DNA of 39,699 nucleotides from Stenotrophomonas maltophilia (GTDB lineage: Bacteria; Pseudomonadota; Gammaproteobacteria; Xanthomonadales; Xanthomonadaceae): contig DGLB01000069.1 in the NCBI GenBank assembly GCA_002387845.1, forward strand, positions 1-39,699, given 5' to 3'. The notes under the pieces are model-generated. The model made no database searches. It saw only the letters and a program-made list of their open reading frames with translations, and was not told the origin of the DNA. The stretch's first letter is position 1; each line of letters opens with the position of its first letter. Positions 33,180-39,699 of this stretch are shown here, piece after piece. Both the position numbers and the translations under genes were made by a program.

Positions 33180-33998
33180 ATGTCCTCCACGACCGCTCCC
33201 ACTGAACGGCCTCGCATCTCCGCCTGCATTATCGCGTTCAATGAAGCCGACCGCATCGGTGACTGCCTGGCCTCGCTGGCCTTCTGCGACGAGATCATCG
33301 TGGTCGACTCGCATTCGACCGACACCACGGTGGCCATCGCCAGCGCCGCCGGTGCACGGGTGCTGCAGCGGGCATTCGATGGCTTCCGCAGCCAGAAGGC
33401 GTTCTGTGTCGAGCAGGCGCAGCACGACTGGGTGCTGTGCCTGGACGCGGACGAGCGGGTCAGCCCGGCGCTGCGCGAGGCCATCGAGGCCGCACAAGCC
33501 GGTGGCTTCGGCGGGCACCACGGTTACCGGTTTGCGCGCCTGTCCGAATATTTCGGCAAGTTCCTGCGCCATGGCAATGCCTATCCCGACCGCGTGCTGC
33601 GCCTGTTCGATCGCCGCCACGGCGGCTGGCGCGGCACCCGCGAGATCCATGAGGCGGCCAGCGTGGACGGCAGCGTGGGCTTGCTGCAGGGCGACCTGAT
33701 CCATTACCCCTACCGTTCGCTGGAACAACAGCTCAGCAAGACCCAGCGCTATGCGCGGATGATGGCCGAGCATGAGTTCGCGCGTGGCAAGCGCGCCACC
33801 CTGGCCAAGCTGGTGCTGGCCCCGGCATGGCGGTTCTGGCGCGGGCTGCTGCTGCGGGGTGGCTTCCGCGATGGCTGGCACGGCCTGGTGTATGCCTACG
33901 TGCGTGCCAACTACGTGCGCCAGAAGACCATCATGTTGTGGATGCTGCAGAACGGGCAGCCGGTGAGCGACCCGCCGCGTCGCACTGACGCCAGCTGA
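33180..33998 (+). CDS. Glycosyltransferase family 2 (WaaE/KdtX-like LPS core transferase)
   Basis: A 272-residue cytosolic GT2. ISACIIAFNEADRIGDCLAS starts the GT-A domain. The metal-binding DADER is in VLCLDADERVSPAL. The segment RVLRLFDRRHGGWRGTREIHE and the C-terminal RFWRGLLLRGGFRDGWHG match LOS-core beta-1,4-glucosyltransferases of the WaaE/LgtF type. ATG at 33180 starts the family-like sequence but overlaps the divergent gene's ATG. No strong ribosome site precedes it. The GT4 gene follows 44 bases later in the same direction. Confidence 0.87.
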   Translation: MSSTTAPTERPRISACIIAFNEADRIGDCLASLAFCDEIIVVDSHSTDTTVAIASAAGARVLQRAFDGFRSQKAFCVEQAQHDWVLCLDADERVSPALREAIEAAQAGGFGGHHGYRFARLSEYFGKFLRHGNAYPDRVLRLFDRRHGGWRGTREIHEAASVDGSVGLLQGDLIHYPYRSLEQQLSKTQRYARMMAEHEFARGKRATLAKLVLAPAWRFWRGLLLRGGFRDGWHGLVYAYVRANYVRQKTIMLWMLQNGQPVSDPPRRTDAS

Positions 33999-34042
33999 AT
34001 GCGTCTGTGGCAGACTGCCGGGGCGTTCCTGTCAGGCCCCCC

Positions 34043-35164
34043 ATGAAAATTCTCTACACCAATTTCCACTCCGGCGATGGCGGTGGGCATACCACCTACC
34101 TGGCCTCGCTGGCCCGCGCGCTGTCCCCCCGCCATCAGCTGTTCATGGCGGCTCCGGGCAACAGCCGGGTGATCCGGGTGGTGCGCAGTGAAGGCATTGC
34201 CGAACCGGTGGAGATTGCCTTCAGCAGCGGATTGAGCACGCTGGGCCGGCAGTGGGCCGACCTGCGTCGGCTGCGCGGCCTGATCGAGCACCATCAGATC
34301 GACATCGTGCACGCCAATGGCGCGCGCGACCACCGGGTGGCGATGGAAGCCGTGGCAGGGCTGCGCCAACGTCCGAAACTGGTGTTCACCAAGCACAACA
34401 GCAAGTCGGCCAACACCTTCGGCAATGCGATGCGCGCCCGCTGGGGCACCGACCGTGTCATCGCGGTGTCGGCGCACACCCGGCAGATGCTGCTGGACAG
34501 CCCCTATCGGCGCTGCCCGATCGACGTGATCCGCAACGGGGTTGACCTGACCCGCTTCGCGCCGGCCGACCCGGCCGACGCCGCAGCCCTGCGCGCGCGC
34601 TGGACCACCGACCCGGACGCGCTGGTGCTGGTCAGCAATGCCGGCACCGACAACCACAAGGGCTGGATCGACCTGGTCCGGGCAGTGGCCACCCTGCCCG
34701 AGCCGCTGCGCGGCAAGCTGCACGTGGCCATCGCCGGGCGCACGCCGGACCCGAATGCGGTGGCGGAAGTAGAACGCCTGGGCCTCGCGCAGCAGGTGCA
34801 TTTCGCCGGGCTGCTCGACGACATCCGTCCGTTCGTGGCCAGTGGCGATGCGGGCTTTGTGCTTTCCTACGACGTGGAAACCATCTCGTTTGCCTGTCGC
34901 GAGATGATGGCGATGGCCAAGCCGGTGCTGGTCAGCGACTACGCCGGCCTGCCGGAAAACATCGAGCAGGGCCAGAACGGCTGGATCGTGCCGGTGCGCG
35001 ATGTGGCCGCCATTGCGGCGCAGGTGAGTGCGCTGTATGCGCAGCGCGCGGAATTGCCACGGCGGGGACTCGCCGCGCGCGAGCATGCGCTGCGGCATTT
35101 CGGGTTGGATACGTTCAGTGCGTTGACCGAAGCGAGCTACGCGGCGGTGCTTGGGGAAACCTGA
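34043..35164 (+). CDS. Glycosyltransferase family 4
   Basis: A 373-residue GT-B retaining transferase. MKILYTNFHSGDGGGHTTYL is the acceptor-side nucleotide-binding start. VIRNGVDLTRFAP is typical of GT4. The EX7E element lies in ISFACREMMAMAKPVLVSDYAGLPENI. There are no membrane segments. ATG at 34043 begins the fold; the frame is open from 34007 but those residues are not family-like. With the GT2 gene it probably extends the LPS core or a surface glycan. Sugar specificity is unknown. A GTAG repeat pair separates it from the convergent O-antigen ligase gene. Confidence 0.88.
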   Translation: MKILYTNFHSGDGGGHTTYLASLARALSPRHQLFMAAPGNSRVIRVVRSEGIAEPVEIAFSSGLSTLGRQWADLRRLRGLIEHHQIDIVHANGARDHRVAMEAVAGLRQRPKLVFTKHNSKSANTFGNAMRARWGTDRVIAVSAHTRQMLLDSPYRRCPIDVIRNGVDLTRFAPADPADAAALRARWTTDPDALVLVSNAGTDNHKGWIDLVRAVATLPEPLRGKLHVAIAGRTPDPNAVAEVERLGLAQQVHFAGLLDDIRPFVASGDAGFVLSYDVETISFACREMMAMAKPVLVSDYAGLPENIEQGQNGWIVPVRDVAAIAAQVSALYAQRAELPRRGLAAREHALRHFGLDTFSALTEASYAAVLGET

Positions 35165-35174
35165 GGTCGCTTAT

Positions 35175-35241
35175 GTAGAGCCGGGCTTGCCCGGCTGGCA
35201 GATCGCGTTGGTGCCGGGCAGCCGGGCAAGCCCGGCGCTAC
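35175..35241. repeat. Paired GTAG palindromic repeat (SMAG-like), both arms canonical
   Basis: GTAG at 35175 with stem AGCCGGGC-TT-GCCCGGCT (35179-35196) is mirrored by GCCGGGC-AA-GCCCGGC (35221-35236) ending CTAC at 35238-35241. The two arms are inverted copies. The pair fills the space between convergent GT4 and O-antigen-ligase genes and may act as a bidirectional terminator. Confidence 0.75.
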
Positions 35242-35273
35242 GTCATCGGCCTATCCGACAGCACGCGCGTCGT

Positions 35274-36566
35274 TCAGCGCGAGGTATCCCGCAGCCGCAG
35301 CGGGTCCGACAGCGCCAGGAACAGCGCCATCCAGGTCGCATAGAACGAGGCGCTGCGCATGTCGCGGAACATCATCTCGGTCAGGCCGAACACCACGTAG
35401 CCCACGCAGATCATCAGGCCCGCGCCGGCAAACAGACGGGTGGTGCGGTCGGTCATCGACAAGCGCAGGCGGCGCGCGAACACCCACCCGGGGGCGAAGT
35501 ACAGCAGCAGCAGCCCCAACCCACCCAGCACGCCGTAGGTGGCCAGGAAGTACAGCAGGTCGTTGTGGGTCTCACCGAAATCACGCGCCACCATCGGCGT
35601 GACCTGGCCCTCGGTGGCCAGCTGCGCCAGCTCCTCACGGAAGCGGTCACCGCCGCCGATGCCAAACACCGGCTCGCTCTGGATCATGTGCCCGGCTGCA
35701 CGCCACAGCTGCAGCCGGATGCAGACCGAGGTATCGGCAAGGTGCGCGACCTGACACTGGTCGAACTCGTTGACGCCCAGTTCAATGCGTTCACGCATGG
35801 ACGCATCACTGGCCACGATCGCGCCGGCGGTACCCAGCAGCAGCACCGACGCCAGCACCTTGAAACGGTTCATGCGCCGGCCCTGGATCAGCAGCCCGAC
35901 GAACAGGAAGAACGGAATGGCCAGCAGCCCGCCGCGGGTCTGGGTGGCCACGAATCCGGCCACCCCGGCAATGCCTGTGATGAGCTTGAAGGCGAACTCG
36001 GTGCGGCGGAAGCGGGTAATGCGCACGCCCATCAGCACGAAGGTCAGCACCGAGAACAGCAGGGTCAGGTCGCCGTAGGTGACGGTGTTGAACTGCGTGG
36101 TGGCCGGTCTTGCGCCCCCGGATTCCACCACCAGCCAGCCCAGATTGATCACCGCGTACCAGATGCCCAGCATGAGCCCGAACACCGCGTGCGCGAGCAC
36201 CGCGCGCGGAATGCGCAGGGCGGCCGCCAGGATCAGGCCGACGCTGAAGAAGCGCACCGCCTTCTCGACCTCCGACCCCTTCCACAGCCCGTGCACGAGC
36301 AGACTGACCAGCACACCCGCCAGCATCACGCCCATGGCGGCCACCATCCAGACGTACTCGCGGCGGTTGTCGCACCACAGGTTGCCGGCCGGCGGCTGCC
36401 GCACCACGGCCAGCACGATCAGGCTGAGCAGCACCAGCAGGTAGTACCCCGCGCTGCCGCCGTCCGTGGTCGACATCAGCAGCACCGGCGTAACACCCAG
36501 CGCCAGCGTGAACGCCCACGCCAACAGGGGTGGGGTGCCGGCGGAGGGGGAAAGCGGGTTGGTCAC
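35274..36566 (-). CDS. O-antigen ligase (WaaL) family membrane protein
   Basis: A 430-residue inner-membrane protein with about 10-12 hydrophobic segments. The large periplasmic loop contains FGIGGGDRFREE and THNDLLYFLATYGVLGG. The His in the HNDLL motif matches the catalytic-site His of WaaL and Wzy_C proteins. It joins O-chain to lipid A-core, or polymerises it; the two cannot be separated on sequence alone. GTG at 36566 is taken as start, since no ATG precedes the first membrane segment. The ribosome site is weak. It lies 93 bases downstream of the ArnT-like gene and has the same orientation. Confidence 0.85.
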   Translation of the reverse strand: MTNPLSPSAGTPPLLAWAFTLALGVTPVLLMSTTDGGSAGYYLLVLLSLIVLAVVRQPPAGNLWCDNRREYVWMVAAMGVMLAGVLVSLLVHGLWKGSEVEKAVRFFSVGLILAAALRIPRAVLAHAVFGLMLGIWYAVINLGWLVVESGGARPATTQFNTVTYGDLTLLFSVLTFVLMGVRITRFRRTEFAFKLITGIAGVAGFVATQTRGGLLAIPFFLFVGLLIQGRRMNRFKVLASVLLLGTAGAIVASDASMRERIELGVNEFDQCQVAHLADTSVCIRLQLWRAAGHMIQSEPVFGIGGGDRFREELAQLATEGQVTPMVARDFGETHNDLLYFLATYGVLGGLGLLLLYFAPGWVFARRLRLSMTDRTTRLFAGAGLMICVGYVVFGLTEMMFRDMRSASFYATWMALFLALSDPLRLRDTSR

Positions 36567-36659
36567 GTTCAGAGCAGCTCGGGCGGACAGTAGAAGGGGC
36601 GAATCGACAAGCGGTCCGCATTGTGGCCGAACGCAGGGTAATGATCCATGAGCCTGCTT

Positions 36660-38384
36660 CTACTCATCGTTGTCATACCTGGATTGTTCACGGCGGATAC
36701 GGGCCAGTTCGGCCGCACTGGGCCGGCACACGCCGGAGAACGCCGTTGCCGGCACCAGCCACCAGCCGCGTCGGTTGGCCACGCCCACATGCTCGGCCTG
36801 CTGCCGGTCCACGCAGTTCAGCATCACCGGATCCTGTACCAGCAGCCAGCGCCGCTGCGGGGCCTGCGCCTGCCACTCACGGCCGTCCTGCAGCTGCAGG
36901 TACCAGCGCCGCTTGAAGCCGAAGGTCGCCACCTCACGGTCGGCCATGAGCAGGTTCTGCTCCTTCCAGCCGACCAGCCCGAGCTCCGCATCCGGGCCGA
37001 TCCGACGGCCCGCGTCCAGCATCAGGCCGCGCGCCGAACTGGAGTCGTTGAACAGCGGGTAGCCCACCAACCCGTAGGTCGCCCAGATCATGGCCAGGGT
37101 GGAAACCACCGCCAGATGGAAACGCCGACGCCCACTGAACACCAGGCTCACGATCGCCCAGCTGCCCAGTGCGATGCCCACCCAGCCCAGCGCGGCGGTG
37201 ACCGAGCGGTCGATGCCGCGTTCGATGATCAGTTTCTGCTCGAAGCCCGGTTCCCCGCCAAGCATGGCCACGCCCGCCGCCAGCAACAACCCGCCCAGCA
37301 GCGCGGCGAACCCGCCCAGCACCCATTGCACGTCGCGTCGGCGCAGCAACCCAGGCAGCAACGGGGCCAGCGCCAGGCAGAACATCGGCAGCGCCGGCAG
37401 GATGTAGACGTCACGTTTGCCATGCGGGATGGAGAAGAACAGCACGATCATCAGCCACCAGCCCAACAACAGCAGGTAGCGCGGATCGCGTCGGCGCAGC
37501 CGCCGCCACCAGGCCGGCAATGCCCAGGGCACCAGCAGGAAGGCCGGTATCCACATCGAGGGCATGGTGGCCAGGAAGTACCACCATGGCTGGTGGTGGT
37601 CCCACGACTGCGCGTAGCGCTTGGCCGTCTGCCGGAACAGAATGTCGTTCATGTAGGCGCGGTACTCGGCCGACCCGGTGGCCAGCGCGGTGGCCACCAT
37701 CGGCACCAGCCACAGCAGGATCGCGGCCAGAAACGCCAGGGGAGCCAGCCACAACCGCCAGCCATGCGAATGCAGGCGGATCCGCGGCCATTGCAGCCAC
37801 CCGGCGACAAACGCCGGCACCAGCATGAACAGCGCCAGCACGCCCACGCCCTTGGTGATCACGCCCAACCCGGCGGCAAACCAGCCCAGCCACCACCAGC
37901 GCCAGGCTGGCCCACACAACAGGTGGCGCAGCAGTCCGTAGTTGGCCAGGGTGACGAAGAACACCACCAGCGGGTCGATCTGCGCCTTCTTGGCCTGGAA
38001 GGTGAAGTGCACGGCAAACAGCAGCGCCCAGGCCGCATACAGGCCGACCTTGCGGGTCCACAGGCGCCGGCCCAGGTCATAGACGCAGGCCAGGGTGCCC
38101 AGTGCGGCCAACAACGACGGCAGCAGGAAGGCCAGCCGCCAGTCACCCAGCAGCGTGTAGAACGCCGCCTGCAACCACATCAGCATGGGCGGCTTGTCCG
38201 AGTAAAGCTCGGTGCCCCGGTGCGGGAACAGCCAGTCCCCGCTCATCACCATCTGTTTGGCCACCAGGGTGAACCGGGGCTCGTCGGACGGCCACGGATC
38301 ACGCAGGCCCAGGCCCGCCCCCAGCACCAGCAGGGCCATCACCGCAAGCAACCAGAATTCCCGGGACGCACGTGTTTTCAGCAT
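36660..38384 (-). CDS. ArnT/PMT-type integral membrane glycosyltransferase (GT39/GT83)
   Basis: A 574-residue GT-C enzyme that uses a polyprenyl-phosphate-linked sugar on the periplasmic side. The first periplasmic loop carries the family acidic motif PWPSDEPRF, with Asp-Glu as expected at the active site. ELYSDKPPMLMWLQAAFY and ITKGVGVLALFM follow. About 11-12 membrane segments fill 10-420, with a soluble C-terminal domain after about 430. It probably adds a sugar (for example aminoarabinose) to lipid A or core, though arn pathway genes are not adjacent. ATG at 38384 lies 24 bases after the rsmB stop, so it may be co-transcribed with rsmB. Confidence 0.85.
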   Translation of the reverse strand: MLKTRASREFWLLAVMALLVLGAGLGLRDPWPSDEPRFTLVAKQMVMSGDWLFPHRGTELYSDKPPMLMWLQAAFYTLLGDWRLAFLLPSLLAALGTLACVYDLGRRLWTRKVGLYAAWALLFAVHFTFQAKKAQIDPLVVFFVTLANYGLLRHLLCGPAWRWWWLGWFAAGLGVITKGVGVLALFMLVPAFVAGWLQWPRIRLHSHGWRLWLAPLAFLAAILLWLVPMVATALATGSAEYRAYMNDILFRQTAKRYAQSWDHHQPWWYFLATMPSMWIPAFLLVPWALPAWWRRLRRRDPRYLLLLGWWLMIVLFFSIPHGKRDVYILPALPMFCLALAPLLPGLLRRRDVQWVLGGFAALLGGLLLAAGVAMLGGEPGFEQKLIIERGIDRSVTAALGWVGIALGSWAIVSLVFSGRRRFHLAVVSTLAMIWATYGLVGYPLFNDSSSARGLMLDAGRRIGPDAELGLVGWKEQNLLMADREVATFGFKRRWYLQLQDGREWQAQAPQRRWLLVQDPVMLNCVDRQQAEHVGVANRRGWWLVPATAFSGVCRPSAAELARIRREQSRYDNDE

Positions 38385-38408
38385 GCGCTGGAGTTTACCG
38401 GTTGCCGG

Positions 38409-39692
38409 CTATCCCTTTCTCAGCAATCGCGCATAGAAGAAGCCGTCAGCGCCGTTCTCGCCGGGAAGACGCTGGCGTCCTGCCCAGCAGTCGTGACCGA
38501 AGCGCTCATCCAGCGGCAGGAATCCGGCGCGCGGCGTGCGCTGCAGGAAGGCTTCGATCTGGAACTGGTTTTCCTCGCGCAGGATCGAGCACGTCGCATA
38601 CAGCATCGTGCCGCCCGGGGCGAGCATGCGGAAGCAAGCATCAAGCAGTCGCGCCTGCAGCGCGACCAGCGCTTCGATATCGGCCGGCCGCCGGTGCAGC
38701 AGCACGTCCGGTTGGCGGCGGATGATGCCGGTCGCCGAACAAGGCGCATCCAGCAGGATCGCGTCGAACGGCTGCCCGTCCCACCAGCTGTCGGGCGCAC
38801 TGGCATCGGCGGCGCGGATTTCCGCATTCGCCCCCACCCCGGTGCGCGCGAAGGTCTCACCGATCCGCTTGAGCCGTCGGGCATCGATGTCCAGTGCCAG
38901 CAGCTGCAGGGTGGGGTCGCGTTCGAGCAGGTGCGCGGACTTGCCGCCCGGCGCGGCGCAGGCGTCCAGCACCCGCGCGCCTGGGCGCAGCGTCAGCGCA
39001 TCGGCCACCTGCTGGGCCGAAAGGTCCTGCACCGACAGCGCGCCCTGGGTGAATCCGGGCAGCGACGCCACCGGCACCGGCTCCGGCAGGCAGACCGCAT
39101 CGGCCGCCAGCGGCGAAGGCTCGGCGGCGATGCCGGCCTCCTCCAGCTGCGACAGCACGGCGGCGCGCTGCGTCTGCTGGCCATTCACCCGCAACCACAA
39201 CGGGGCCGGCTGCAGGCTGGCCTCGAACACGCCCTCGGCATGTTCCGGCCAGTCCAGTTCGATCTTTTTCGCCAGCCAGTTCGGGAACGCAGCGCGCGCG
39301 GGCAATGCGGTGAATCCGTCGCGCTGGGCACGACGCAGCAGCGCGTTGACCATGCCGGCCTGGCGCTCGAACCCCAGCGCGCGAGCGGCTTCCACCGTCG
39401 CCGACAAGGCGGCGTGGGCGGGCAGATCCAACGCATCAAGCTGGGCAAACCCCACCTGCAGCAGCGCGCGCAGCTCGGCATCGCGCGCGCCCAGCGGGCG
39501 CTGCATCCAGGCCGCCAGGGCGGCGTCATAGGCCGCGCGTCGGCGCAGCACGGCGAAGCACAGCGCTTCCAGCAGCGCACGGTCGCGGCCGTCGTCCAGC
39601 TGCGGCAGCGCAGCGGCCAGCTCCGCCTTCAGCGAACGGCCGCGCCCGATCACCTGGGCGAGCACCCGGGCAGCCAGCATGCGGGTCGGCAC
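38409..39692 (-). CDS. rsmB: 16S rRNA (cytosine-967-C5)-methyltransferase, 5' end probably outside the window
   Basis: At least 427 residues. An N-terminal NusB-like RNA-binding domain (about 1-150) precedes an AdoMet-binding Rossmann domain with DACAAPGGKSAHLLE. The two catalytic cysteines are in DAPCSATGIIRRQPD and YATCSILREENQ. It methylates C967 of 16S rRNA. GTG at 39692 and ATG at 39680 are possible starts. The frame remains open to the window edge, and the two upstream codons read Pro-Gly, so the true start may lie beyond 39699. The end, DGFFYARLLRK, is typical. Confidence 0.95.
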   Translation of the reverse strand: MPTRMLAARVLAQVIGRGRSLKAELAAALPQLDDGRDRALLEALCFAVLRRRAAYDAALAAWMQRPLGARDAELRALLQVGFAQLDALDLPAHAALSATVEAARALGFERQAGMVNALLRRAQRDGFTALPARAAFPNWLAKKIELDWPEHAEGVFEASLQPAPLWLRVNGQQTQRAAVLSQLEEAGIAAEPSPLAADAVCLPEPVPVASLPGFTQGALSVQDLSAQQVADALTLRPGARVLDACAAPGGKSAHLLERDPTLQLLALDIDARRLKRIGETFARTGVGANAEIRAADASAPDSWWDGQPFDAILLDAPCSATGIIRRQPDVLLHRRPADIEALVALQARLLDACFRMLAPGGTMLYATCSILREENQFQIEAFLQRTPRAGFLPLDERFGHDCWAGRQRLPGENGADGFFYARLLRKG

Positions 39693-39699
39693 CCCAGGG

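Overview
The window is high-GC, gene-dense chromosomal DNA from a gammaproteobacterium, most likely Stenotrophomonas or a close Xanthomonadaceae relative. The evidence is the esterase-algZ-algR-hemC order, stand-alone rpoD, dtd and rsmB, an LPS-core cluster, and GTAG-headed palindromic repeats that look like the SMAG elements of Stenotrophomonas maltophilia. All assignments come from reading the sequence. No database search was run.

Layout. 1-8265: DNA-deoxyinosine glycosylase, an OmpW-type porin with a clear terminator, glpD-glpK, an orphan metQ, a WYL regulator, a lipoprotein and a DUF481 outer-membrane protein. 8266-11674: esterase-algZ-algR-hemC, read leftward and tightly packed. 11755-15691: opgH (periplasmic glucan synthesis), a probable small protein and a SulP-STAS anion transporter. 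15863-21276: the highlight, a six-gene leftward operon. It encodes RsbR, RsbS and RsbT (a stressosome), a fused GHKL-ATPase/SpoIIE phosphatase, a cytosolic histidine kinase and a REC-PAS-HK-REC hybrid kinase. Five of its junctions overlap or abut. It contains no sigma factor, no RsbV/RsbW pair and no DNA-binding output protein. 21419-25221: accessory-looking stretch with a secreted GH43 glycosidase, an exported alpha/beta hydrolase, an unrecognised lower-GC gene beside tRNA-Ile2(CAU), a decayed HipA/YjjJ-like kinase and a GTAG repeat. 25280-32119: rpoD with its terminator and an extended -10 promoter, dtd, an LpxL-type acyltransferase, a RibA with a degenerate N-terminal domain, and a YdbS/YdbT pair. 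32123-38384: LPS-core or surface-glycan genes (CDP-glycerol-type transferase, GT2, GT4, O-antigen ligase, ArnT/PMT-type transferase). 38409-end: rsmB, whose 5' end probably runs past the window.

How parts work together. GlpD and GlpK form the glycerol catabolic core, but GlpK lacks the two residues that bind fructose-1,6-bisphosphate in the E. coli enzyme. In the stressosome operon, RsbR and RsbS should scaffold RsbT. A stress signal should free RsbT, most plausibly to act on the neighbouring phosphatase or kinases, so that a stressosome feeds a phosphorelay instead of sigma B. Several compact regulatory arrangements also stand out: overlapping divergent start codons at 33178-33182, convergent genes whose stop codons abut or sit in one hairpin, a 31-bp dyad before the GH43 gene, and a repeat-flanked palindrome before opgH.
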